A stretch of 5,617 nt of DNA from Bacillota bacterium (GTDB lineage Bacteria > Bacillota > Clostridia > Lachnospirales > Anaerotignaceae): assembly GCA_030526765.1 (NCBI GenBank), contig JAUNCB010000098.1:1-5617 (forward strand), in the 5' to 3' direction. Below are positions 1-5,617 of the stretch, one piece after another. The notes beneath the pieces were generated by a model. That model did not search any database. It was not told where the DNA came from and was given only the letters and a program-made list of their open reading frames with translations. Every line of letters begins with the position of its first letter. Position 1 is the first letter of the stretch. The translations under genes were made by a program, and so were the position numbers.

Positions 1-1
1 C

Positions 2-886
2 GGACAGAATGTCCGTGATGACGGTCCCGAATCCCATCTGGCAAAACAGGGTACCCCTACCATGGGCGGTGTTTCCTTTCTGATCGCCTTTGTGATCACA
101 AGCATTTTCTTTCTGAAGGGAAATCGGGATGGAGCGGCGATCATGCTGATGACCCTGTGCTATGGTCTCATCGGTTTTCTGGATGATTATATCAAGGTGG
201 CGAAGAAGCGCTCTCTGGGGCTGCGTGCATATCAGAAGCTTCTGCTGCAGCTGATTGTAACAGGCCTGTTCTGTGCCTATGTTATGAAAAATGTCGGCAC
301 ATCCATCTATATTCCTTTTACCGCAGGCTTTCAGCTGGATCTGGGGATTCTGTTTATTCCCTTCCTGTTTGTGGTTGTGCTGGGAACAGTAAATGGTGTG
401 AATCTGACAGATGGTCTGGATGGCCTTTCCAGCGGTGTAACAGTGCTGGTGGCATCCTTCTTCATGGTTGCGGCATGGGCGGCAGGCAGCATGGTTGCGC
501 CTGTCTGCGGTGCGCTGATGGGCGGCCTTCTGGCATTTCTGATCTTCAATTCCTATCCTGCAAAGGTGTTCATGGGGGATACAGGCTCTCTGGCTATGGG
601 CGGCTTTGTGGCTTCTGTGGCATTTATTCTGCAGATGCCTGTATTCATTGCCATCGTTGGCTTTGTATATCTGTGGGAAGCAATTACAGTAATGCTGCAG
701 GTGGGCTGGTTTAAGATAACGAAGAAAAAATACGGTGAGGGCAGACGTCTGTTTAAAATGGCGCCCTTCCATCACCATCTGGAAAAATGCGGCTGGAGAG
801 AAACAAAGGTCGTTACATTGTTTTATGTGGCAACAGCAATGCTGTGTCTGATCGGCTTTTTGGGCTGTAAATATATGTTCCTGTAA
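2..886 (+). CDS. mraY: Phospho-N-acetylmuramoyl-pentapeptide transferase (MraY), 5' end cut by window
   Basis: MraY is an integral membrane enzyme that transfers phospho-MurNAc-pentapeptide from UDP-MurNAc-pentapeptide to undecaprenyl phosphate, making lipid I on the inner face of the membrane. The reading frame is open from base 2, upstream of the first in-frame ATG at 62. The peptide there (GQNVRDDGPESH..., then GTPTMGG) is the conserved cytoplasmic segment found about 34 residues into Bacillus MraY, so the ATG at 62 is internal and about 30-40 N-terminal residues lie outside the window. The 294 residues present include the Asp-Asp pair of DDYIKV (182-199), the NGVNLTDGLDGL loop (392-427), MGDTGS (572-589), whose Asp corresponds to the Mg-binding Asp of Aquifex MraY, and the MAPFHHHLEKCGW signature with the His triad at 770-778. 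Hydrophobic segments alternate throughout, as expected for a ten-helix protein. The gene is followed after 27 nt by murD, the usual dcw order. No frameshift or missing catalytic residue is seen. Confidence 0.97.
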   Translation, partial: GQNVRDDGPESHLAKQGTPTMGGVSFLIAFVITSIFFLKGNRDGAAIMLMTLCYGLIGFLDDYIKVAKKRSLGLRAYQKLLLQLIVTGLFCAYVMKNVGTSIYIPFTAGFQLDLGILFIPFLFVVVLGTVNGVNLTDGLDGLSSGVTVLVASFFMVAAWAAGSMVAPVCGALMGGLLAFLIFNSYPAKVFMGDTGSLAMGGFVASVAFILQMPVFIAIVGFVYLWEAITVMLQVGWFKITKKKYGEGRRLFKMAPFHHHLEKCGWRETKVVTLFYVATAMLCLIGFLGCKYMFL

Positions 887-901
887 AAGGAATCTGGAAA
901 G

Positions 902-906
902 AAGGA
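902..906 (+). promoter_or_regulatory. Ribosome binding site of murD (decides a GTG start)
   Basis: AAGGA lies 7 nt before the GTG at 914-916. The next in-frame ATG is codon 13 (950-952). Starting there would remove the first beta strand and break the glycine-rich loop (residues 8-17, LVCGMAKSGI) that begins every MurD. The Shine-Dalgarno spacing and the protein family therefore both point to GTG 914. Confidence 0.8.
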
Positions 907-913
907 ATCGATT

Positions 914-2272
914 GTGGAATACAATGGTAAAAAAGCACTTGTCTGCGGAATGGCAAAAAGCGGTATCGCAGCGGCAAAGCTGCTGCAGAAGCTGGGAGCA
1001 TCTGTGACACTGCAGGATATGAAAAAAAGAGAGGAACTGGCAGAAGAGGTGCTGGAACTGGAAAAAGAGGGGATCGCTCTTTATACAGGGGCGAACCCGG
1101 ATGATATTGCCTGTGAGCAGGATGTGATCGTTCTGAGTCCAGGTATCCCCTGTGATCTGGCGTTCATTGGTGCGGCAGAACAGGCGGGGATCCCTGTGAT
1201 CAGCGAGGTGGAACTGGCTTATGGGCAGACAAAATGCCCGATCACTGCTATTACAGGTACTAACGGCAAAACGACCACAACAACGCTGACAGGAGAGATC
1301 ATGAAGGCTGTTTACGGCGGCACAGCCGTTGTGGGCAATATTGGTGTGCCTTACAGTGAAGAGGTGACAAAGCTGACAGAGCAGGATTGGGTCGTTGCGG
1401 AAATCAGCAGCTTCCAGATGGAAAAAGCAAAGGAATTCCATCCCCATATTTCTGCGGTGCTGAATATCACACCCGATCATCTGAACCGCCATAAAACCAT
1501 GGAGGTTTATATTGCAATGAAGGAGCGGGTCTTCGCAAAACAGGACGCAGAGGATTTCTGCGTGCTGAATCATGCAGATGAGGCCTGCCGCAAAATGGCA
1601 GAGAAAACAAAGGCAAGGGTATTCTTTTTCAGCTCTGCAGAAAAGCTGGAGGAGGGCATTTATCTGGATGGAGAAAACATCGAGGTGCGCTGGAATGGGA
1701 TCAGCGAGACGCTGATCAATGTAAATGAGCTGCAGATCCTTGGTGTGCATAACCATGAGAATGTGATGGCTGCGGCAGCAATGGCGATCTGCGCCAATAT
1801 TCCTCTGGATACCATCCGTCAGGTGCTGAGAGCATTTGCAGGCGTGGAGCACAGGATCGAATATGTTGCCACAGTGGATGGTGTGGATTATTATAACGAT
1901 TCCAAGGGAACAAATGTAGATGCATCTATTCGTGCGGTGCTGGCGATGAAAAAGCCTATTGTGCTGATCGGCGGCGGCTACGATAAAGGCGGTTCCTTTG
2001 ATGACTGGACAAAGCTTTTCCCCGGCAGGGTAAAGCATCTGGTGCTGATTGGCGTAACAGCGCCGATGGTGCGGGAATCTGCGGAAAAATTCGGCTTTAC
2101 AGAGATTTCGGATTGCGAGACCTTCCGGGAAGCGGTGGATCTGTGCAGAGAAAAGGCGGAAGCAGGGGATTGTGTGCTGCTTTCTCCTGCCTGTGCAAGC
2201 TGGGGGATGTTTGATAATTATGAACAGCGGGGCAATCAGTTTAAGGAGCAGGTAAAAGGCTTTCTGAAATAA
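914..2272 (+). CDS. murD: UDP-N-acetylmuramoyl-L-alanine--D-glutamate ligase (MurD)
   Basis: This cytoplasmic Mur ligase adds D-glutamate to UDP-MurNAc-L-Ala using ATP, the second amino-acid step of peptidoglycan precursor synthesis. The 452-residue product is the normal family length. The N-terminal Rossmann-like UDP-binding domain (about 1-105) opens with CGMAKSG and has the SPGIP turn (75-79). The central ATPase domain (about 106-310) carries the P-loop GTNGKTT at 115-121, EISSFQ at 163-168, NITPDHLNRH at 184-193, and Lys203 in YIAMKERVF, the likely counterpart of the carbamylated lysine of E. coli MurD. GVHNHENVMAA follows at 277-287. The C-terminal domain (about 311-452) has EHRIE (312-316), NDSKGTN (328-334) and the D-Glu-site region LLSPACASWGMFDNYEQRG (422-440). 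The start is GTG, chosen from the ribosome site at 902-906. It lies 27 nt after mraY and 20 nt before ftsW with no visible promoter between, so it is probably co-transcribed with both. All key motifs are intact. Confidence 0.98.
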   Translation: MEYNGKKALVCGMAKSGIAAAKLLQKLGASVTLQDMKKREELAEEVLELEKEGIALYTGANPDDIACEQDVIVLSPGIPCDLAFIGAAEQAGIPVISEVELAYGQTKCPITAITGTNGKTTTTTLTGEIMKAVYGGTAVVGNIGVPYSEEVTKLTEQDWVVAEISSFQMEKAKEFHPHISAVLNITPDHLNRHKTMEVYIAMKERVFAKQDAEDFCVLNHADEACRKMAEKTKARVFFFSSAEKLEEGIYLDGENIEVRWNGISETLINVNELQILGVHNHENVMAAAAMAICANIPLDTIRQVLRAFAGVEHRIEYVATVDGVDYYNDSKGTNVDASIRAVLAMKKPIVLIGGGYDKGGSFDDWTKLFPGRVKHLVLIGVTAPMVRESAEKFGFTEISDCETFREAVDLCREKAEAGDCVLLSPACASWGMFDNYEQRGNQFKEQVKGFLK

Positions 2273-2292
2273 TATTCTTATGAGGTGCTGAC

Positions 2293-3444
2293 ATGGAAAG
2301 AACTCCGGACATACCGAAAAAGAAAACCGCAAAGCGGAAGTATATCAAGCCGGGCAGCTATGATTTTACAGTGATGTTTATCGTGCTGACACTGGTTTTG
2401 TTTGGGGTCGTTATGATTTTCAGCTCCAGCTATTATTACACCATGACCAGTGCAAAGTACGAATATGATATGCTGCACTTTCTGAAGAGACAGAGTATTT
2501 GGGCGGTTCTGGGTGTCGGAGCGATGGTCGTGGGCATGAATATACCGTATCAGTTCTGGAGAAGGTTTGCCCGCTTTTGCTACTGGCTTTCCAATGCCTT
2601 TCTGCTGGCACTGCCTGTTATCGGTATTGAGGCTGGCGGACAGAAGCGCTGGCTGGGGGTCGGCTCCCTTTCCTTCCAGCCCTCGGAATTTACAAAAATT
2701 GCGGTGATCCTGTATCTTTCCGTATATGTGATCCAGCATCGGGAGGAACTGAAGGAGCTGAAGGGCTTTATCAAGGCCTGTGTCGTGCTGCTGATTCCTG
2801 TGATACTGATTGCGATGTCAAACTTTTCCTCCGCCCTTCTGGTAGGGCTGGTAGGGGCGACGATCCTGTTTGTGGCAAGTCCCCGTATCTGGTATTTTGG
2901 TGCAGCCCTCGGTGCAGCGATCCCTTTGGGCGCACTGGCCATATTACTGCCGCAGTTTCGGTATCGTCTGGGGCGTATCACCACATGGCTGGATCCATGG
3001 GCGGATCCTACAGGCGGCGGCTTTCAGACCATTCAGTCCCTTTATGCGGTGGCATCGGGTGGTCTGTTTGGGCTGGGGCTTGGACAGAGCCGTCAGAAGA
3101 CCTTTATTCCGGAGGCATACAACGACATTATTTTTGCGATCATCTGTGAGGAGCTGGGGCTGATCGGTGCAGGTCTGGTTATCCTGTTGTTTGCGGTTCT
3201 GATCTGGCGCGGGATCAAAATTGCCATGCATGCCAGAGAAAGCTTCGGTATGCTGGTGGCTACAGGGATTACGGCGGTGATTGCTTTTCAGTCCATTATC
3301 AATATTGGCGTTGTAACCAATACCATTCCCAATACAGGGCAGCCGCTGCCCTTTATCAGCTATGGCGGCACGTCGCTGGTGTTTTTGATGGCGATGGTTG
3401 GGATCCTGCTGAATATATCCAGATATCCGAAGGAAAAAAGATAA
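2293..3444 (+). CDS. ftsW: SEDS peptidoglycan glycosyltransferase FtsW (FtsW/SpoVE type)
   Basis: FtsW is a polytopic SEDS-family membrane protein that polymerises lipid II into glycan strands at the division septum, working with a class B penicillin-binding protein. The 383-residue product has a short basic cytoplasmic N-terminus (1-20) and about ten hydrophobic segments (approximately 24-45, 67-84, 96-112, 133-147, 160-177, 181-197, 199-219, 284-306, 319-341, 355-375). SEDS landmarks are GGQKRWLGVGSLSFQPSEFTK (split: GGQKRWLGVG 115-124, SFQPSEFTK 127-135), TWLDPWADP (231-239) and QSLYAVASGGLFGLGLGQS (248-266). PEAYNDIIFAI (273-283) contains Asp278, aligned with the proposed catalytic Asp of RodA and FtsW. 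The C-terminal signature PNTGQPLPFISYGG is at 346-359. GAGGTG at 2282-2287 is the ribosome site, 5 nt before ATG. The position straight after murD favours FtsW/SpoVE over RodA. A sporulation-specific SpoVE role cannot be separated from FtsW by sequence here. A terminator follows closely, so this is the last gene of its transcript. Confidence 0.93.
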   Translation: MERTPDIPKKKTAKRKYIKPGSYDFTVMFIVLTLVLFGVVMIFSSSYYYTMTSAKYEYDMLHFLKRQSIWAVLGVGAMVVGMNIPYQFWRRFARFCYWLSNAFLLALPVIGIEAGGQKRWLGVGSLSFQPSEFTKIAVILYLSVYVIQHREELKELKGFIKACVVLLIPVILIAMSNFSSALLVGLVGATILFVASPRIWYFGAALGAAIPLGALAILLPQFRYRLGRITTWLDPWADPTGGGFQTIQSLYAVASGGLFGLGLGQSRQKTFIPEAYNDIIFAIICEELGLIGAGLVILLFAVLIWRGIKIAMHARESFGMLVATGITAVIAFQSIINIGVVTNTIPNTGQPLPFISYGGTSLVFLMAMVGILLNISRYPKEKR

Positions 3445-3465
3445 ATACAGATCAAAAATACAGAG

Positions 3466-3498
3466 GCTTTCCTTGTTTCAGACAAGGGGAGCTTTTTT
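3466..3498 (+). terminator. Intrinsic terminator after ftsW, end of the dcw operon
   Basis: GCTTTCCTTGT (3466-3476) pairs with ACAAGGGGAGC (3482-3492) over 11 bp, including two G-T wobbles, around a 5-nt loop (TTCAG). A run of six T follows (3493-3498). It begins 22 nt after the ftsW stop. Flanking AATACA (3457-3462) can also pair with TGTATT (3498-3503). Because A-rich sequence lies on the left side, the hairpin could also stop weakly on the opposite strand, although no gene is seen converging on it. Confidence 0.9.
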
Positions 3499-3530
3499 GT
3501 ATTCTGCCTTGCGGGAAGCGGAAATAAGGC

Positions 3531-3559
3531 TTGACAAAAGGGGGAAAATTGAATAAAAT
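3531..3559 (+). promoter_or_regulatory. SigA-type promoter of the valS leader
   Basis: A perfect -35 box TTGACA (3531-3536) is separated by exactly 17 nt from TAAAAT (3554-3559), one mismatch from the TATAAT consensus. Transcription should start near 3566-3568, giving a leader of about 310 nt before the valS start codon. It lies downstream of the ftsW terminator and upstream of the T-box, exactly where an independent valS promoter is needed. The start site is predicted, not measured. Confidence 0.88.
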
Positions 3560-3565
3560 CTTGTG

Positions 3566-3824
3566 GTATAGGAAAAGAATAAACACTGTGAAAGACAGGG
3601 AAAAAGAGGAGTACACATCAGGAATTCGCAGAGAGAGAAACTCGCAGGCTGAGAGGTTTCTTGGACAGAGGGGTGTGGAAGGTAGCTTTGGAGTTGTTTC
3701 GCTGAACCAGGGAGTAAGCGAAAACGGGAGGTCCCGTTACAGACCGTAAGAGTGTCCGTCTGTTTTCAGGCGGAAAATAAGGTGGTACCGCGAGCTTTCG
3801 TCCTTTTCAGGGCGGAAGCTTTTT
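3566..3824 (+). ncRNA. T-box riboswitch, tRNA-Val specific (GTA specifier), controlling valS
   Basis: This leader RNA binds uncharged tRNA and lets transcription continue into valS only when the tRNA is unaminoacylated. Stem I: a base helix AAAG (3603-3606) with CTTT (3686-3689), an internal loop with AGTA (3610-3613) on the left and GAAG-GTA-G (3678-3685) on the right, then a 6-bp helix CACATC (3614-3619) with GGTGTG (3672-3677). The specifier GTA at 3682-3684 is a valine codon. The distal part has the AGAGA bulge (3632-3636), helix AGAAAC/GTTTCT (3636-3641, 3656-3661) and an apical loop containing GGCTGAGAG. Stem II is TTTCGCT (3697-3703) with AGCGAAA (3717-3723), with an AGTA motif in its loop. 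Stem IIA/B has AACGGG (3723-3728) with CCCGTT (3733-3738). Stem III has TCCGTCTG (3755-3762) with CAGGCGGA (3767-3774). The T-box sequence AAGGTGGTACCGCG is at 3779-3792. The 5' edge is the predicted transcription start; the recognisable fold begins near 3603. Confidence 0.96.
3779..3824 (+). terminator. T-box antiterminator / terminator switch
   Basis: Two exclusive folds share these bases. Terminator: AGCTTTCGTCC (3793-3803) pairs with GGGCGGAAGCT (3810-3820) over 11 bp around a TTTTCA loop, followed by a T run to 3824. Antiterminator: AAGG (3779-3782) pairs with CCTT (3802-3805) and GCG (3790-3792) with CGT (3799-3801), leaving the TGGTACC bulge free. TGGT (3783-3786) is complementary to the ACCA end of a tRNA with discriminator A, as expected for tRNA-Val. 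Bases 3799-3803 are used in both folds, so forming one excludes the other. Confidence 0.93.
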
Positions 3825-3860
3825 CTATATTTCACAGGTTTTTTGTTCCAAAGAAAAAGT

Positions 3861-3866
3861 AGGAGG
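3861..3866 (+). promoter_or_regulatory. Ribosome binding site of valS
   Basis: A perfect AGGAGG lies 9 nt before the ATG at 3876. It is downstream of the T-box terminator and is not part of that hairpin, so control is expected at transcription termination, not by hiding the ribosome site. Confidence 0.85.
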
Positions 3867-3875
3867 AAATAGAAC

Positions 3876-5617
3876 ATGAAAGAGTTGGCAAAGAATTTTG
3901 ATCCCTCTGCTGTAGAGGAAAGACTTTACAACACATGGATGGAAAAGAAATACTTCCATACAGAAGTTGACAAATCCAAGGAGCCTTTTTGTATTGTAAT
4001 GCCGCCCCCGAATATTACAGGTCAGCTGCATATGGGCCATGCACTGGATAACACCATGCAGGACATTCTGATCCGCTGGAAAAGAATGGCCGGCTTCAAT
4101 GCCTTGTGGGTGCCCGGTATTGACCATGCATCCATTTCTACAGAGCTGAAGGTGGTTCAGAAAATGGCTTCCGAAGGTCTGACAAAAGAAGATGTGGGTC
4201 GTGACGGCTTTCTGGAGAGAGCATGGGCATGGAAGGAAGAATACGGCGGTATTATCCTGAATCAGCTGCGTAAGCTGGGCTGCTCCTGCGACTGGGACAG
4301 AGTACGCTTTACCATGGACGAAGGCTGCTCCGATGCAGTACTGGAAACCTTTATCAGACTGTATGAAAAAGGTTATATCTACCGTGGGGAAAAGATCATC
4401 AACTGGTGTCCGGAATGTCAGACGACGATTTCCGATGCGGAGGTAGAGCATATTGATATGGCCGGTCATTTCTACCATATCAACTATCCTATTGTTGGCT
4501 CTGATGAAAAGCTGAGACTGGCTACCACAAGACCGGAAACAATGCTGGGTGATACAGCAGTTGCAGTACATCCCGAGGATGAAAGATATCAGCATCTGAT
4601 CGGTAAGACCTGTATCGTTCCCGTTCTGAATAAGGAAGTTCCCATCATTGCGGACGAATATGTAGATAGAGAATTTGGTACAGGTGTTGTAAAAATCACA
4701 CCCGCCCATGACCCTAACGACTTTGAAGTAGGTACAAGACATGATCTGCCTCGCATCTGCGTAATGAATGATGACGGTACGATGAATGAACTGGCAGGCA
4801 GATTCTGCGGCATGGACAGAATGGAAGCAAGAAAAGCCATCGTAGAGCAGCTGAAGGAAGAAGGTCATCTGGTTGAGATCGAAGATATCAACCATGCAGT
4901 AGGCTGCCACGAAAGATGCCATGCTGCCATTGAACCCATGATCAAGCTGCAGTGGTTTGTAAAAATGGAAGAACTGGCGAAGCCCGCAATGAAGGTATAT
5001 CAGGATCAGGAGCTGAAATTTGTTCCCGACCGTTTTGGTAAGATCTATATGCACTGGCTGGAAAATATCCGTGACTGGTGTATTTCCCGTCAGCTGTGGT
5101 GGGGTCACAGAATCCCTGCATACTACTGTGATGAATGCGGTCATATCACTGTTTCCAAAACAAACCCCGGCAAATGTGAAAAATGCGGCTCTGAAAAAAT
5201 CAGACAGGACGAGGATACACTGGATACATGGTTCTCCTCTGCACTGTGGCCCTTCTCTACACTGGGCTGGCCCGAAAACACAGAAGAGCTGAAGCATTTC
5301 TATCCTACCAGTGTTCTGGTAACAGGCTATGATATCATTTTCTTCTGGGTAATCAGAATGGTATTCTCCGGTATGGAACAGATGAACGAAAGACCCTTTG
5401 ATGATGTTCTGATCCATGGTCTGATCCGTGATGATCAGGGTCGTAAGTTCTCCAAATCTCTGGGCAATGGTATCGATCCTCTGGAGGTTATCGCAAACTA
5501 CGGTGCTGACCCTCTGCGTCTGATGCTGATCACAGGCAATGCGCCCGGTAACGATATGCGTTTCTACTGGGAAAGACTGGATAACTGCAGAAACTTCTGC
5601 AATAAGCTGTGGAATGC
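3876..5617 (+). CDS. valS: Valyl-tRNA synthetase (ValS), 3' end cut by window
   Basis: ValS is a cytoplasmic class I synthetase that charges tRNA-Val and hydrolyses mischarged threonyl-tRNA-Val. The window holds the first 580 codons with no stop; the family is about 880 residues, so about 300 are missing, including the anticodon-binding domain and the C-terminal coiled coil. The Rossmann domain opens with [15 protein letters not shown] (43-57), HMGH (52-55) being the HIGH signature. GIDHASIST (81-89) follows. The CP1 editing domain has [17 protein letters not shown] (217-233) and [11 protein letters not shown] (276-286), including the conserved Asp279. Cysteine clusters likely bind zinc: CPEC (178-181) with HERC (345-348), and CDEC (418-421) with CEKC (434-437). 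[17 protein letters not shown] is at 450-466. The second signature, usually KMSKS, reads KFSKS (524-528), followed by LGNGIDP. The start is ATG, 9 nt after AGGAGG. Transcription is governed by the T-box immediately upstream. Leu TTA/CTA and Ser TCA codons are avoided, which suggests a well-expressed gene. Confidence 0.97.
   Translation, partial: MKELAKNFDPSAVEERLYNTWMEKKYFHTEVDKSKEPFCIVMPPPNITGQLHMGHALDNTMQDILIRWKRMAGFNALWVPGIDHASISTELKVVQKMASEGLTKEDVGRDGFLERAWAWKEEYGGIILNQLRKLGCSCDWDRVRFTMDEGCSDAVLETFIRLYEKGYIYRGEKIINWCPECQTTISDAEVEHIDMAGHFYHINYPIVGSDEKLRLATTRPETMLGDTAVAVHPEDERYQHLIGKTCIVPVLNKEVPIIADEYVDREFGTGVVKITPAHDPNDFEVGTRHDLPRICVMNDDGTMNELAGRFCGMDRMEARKAIVEQLKEEGHLVEIEDINHAVGCHERCHAAIEPMIKLQWFVKMEELAKPAMKVYQDQELKFVPDRFGKIYMHWLENIRDWCISRQLWWGHRIPAYYCDECGHITVSKTNPGKCEKCGSEKIRQDEDTLDTWFSSALWPFSTLGWPENTEELKHFYPTSVLVTGYDIIFFWVIRMVFSGMEQMNERPFDDVLIHGLIRDDQGRKFSKSLGNGIDPLEVIANYGADPLRLMLITGNAPGNDMRFYWERLDNCRNFCNKLWN

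Noticed and set aside
62..886. Treating ATG at 62 as the start of mraY
   Set aside because: Conserved MraY residues (GQNVRDDGP, GTPT) are encoded in frame from base 2, and no ribosome site precedes 62. The ATG is the internal Met of the TMGG motif.
887..913. A possible separate promoter for murD or ftsW in the intergenic gaps
   Set aside because: The gaps (27 nt before murD, 20 nt before ftsW) contain ribosome sites and no -35/-10 pair, so operon transcription is the simpler reading.
2278..2739. Minus-strand open frame of 153 codons over the start of ftsW
   Set aside because: It lies antisense to a clearly identified ftsW, shows no domain, and covers the murD-ftsW junction of a compact operon.
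2580..2984. Minus-strand open frame of 134 codons inside ftsW
   Set aside because: Fully contained antisense to conserved SEDS motifs; low-complexity Pro/Arg/Ser-rich translation without family features.
3531..3749. Plus-strand open frame of 72 codons between ftsW and valS
   Set aside because: Its TTG start is the -35 box of the valS promoter and the rest is the structured T-box leader. It has no ribosome site and a transcript starting near 3566 would not contain its start.
3466..3820. Similarity between the ftsW terminator and the T-box terminator (both contain GCTTTC...) as a possible repeat
   Set aside because: The match is only a few bases within GC/T-rich terminator stems, with different loops and flanks, so it is not a repeat element.
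3825..5417. Minus-strand open frame of 530 codons antisense to valS
   Set aside because: It mirrors valS codon for codon, its openness follows from valS avoiding TTA, CTA and TCA, its translation is rich in Cys, His and Phe with no recognisable domain, and valS is unmistakably real.

Overview
The window reads as an ordinary chromosomal stretch from a low-to-mid GC Gram-positive bacterium (Bacillota), most likely a member of Clostridia of the Lachnospiraceae type. The grounds are the dcw gene order mraY-murD-ftsW, strong AGGAGG-type ribosome sites, a consensus SigA promoter, a tRNA-sensing T-box leader in front of an aminoacyl-tRNA synthetase gene, and clostridial-looking FtsW and ValS motifs. 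The taxon is inferred from these features, without any database search. Every supported gene lies on the + strand.

Region 1 (about 1-3444) is the distal part of a division and cell wall (dcw) operon. It holds the 3'-terminal nine tenths of mraY (lipid I synthase), a complete murD (D-glutamate ligase, GTG start) and a complete ftsW/spoVE-type SEDS glycosyltransferase. The gaps are only 27 and 20 nt, each holds a ribosome site, and no promoter is visible in them, so the genes are very likely co-transcribed. MurD finishes a step of UDP-MurNAc-peptide synthesis, MraY loads the finished pentapeptide onto undecaprenyl phosphate, and FtsW polymerises the resulting lipid II at the septum. The usual next genes of the cluster (murG, murC, ftsQ/divIB, ftsA/ftsZ) do not follow. 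An intrinsic terminator lies about 20 nt after ftsW.

Region 2 (3445-3875) has no protein gene but is densely regulatory: the ftsW terminator, a near-perfect SigA promoter (TTGACA, 17 nt, TAAAAT), and a full-size T-box riboswitch. The T-box has a readable Stem I with a GTA (valine) specifier, Stems II, IIA/B and III, the T-box sequence, and mutually exclusive antiterminator and terminator hairpins.

Region 3 (3876-5617) is the first 580 codons of valS (valyl-tRNA synthetase), running off the right edge. The GTA specifier, the UGGU acceptor-binding bulge and the identity of the downstream gene agree: uncharged tRNA-Val should switch valS on. I found no mobile element, CRISPR array, tRNA or rRNA gene, or evidence of an undescribed system. 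The most notable points are the fully readable T-box, the early end of the dcw cluster, and small motif variants in ValS.
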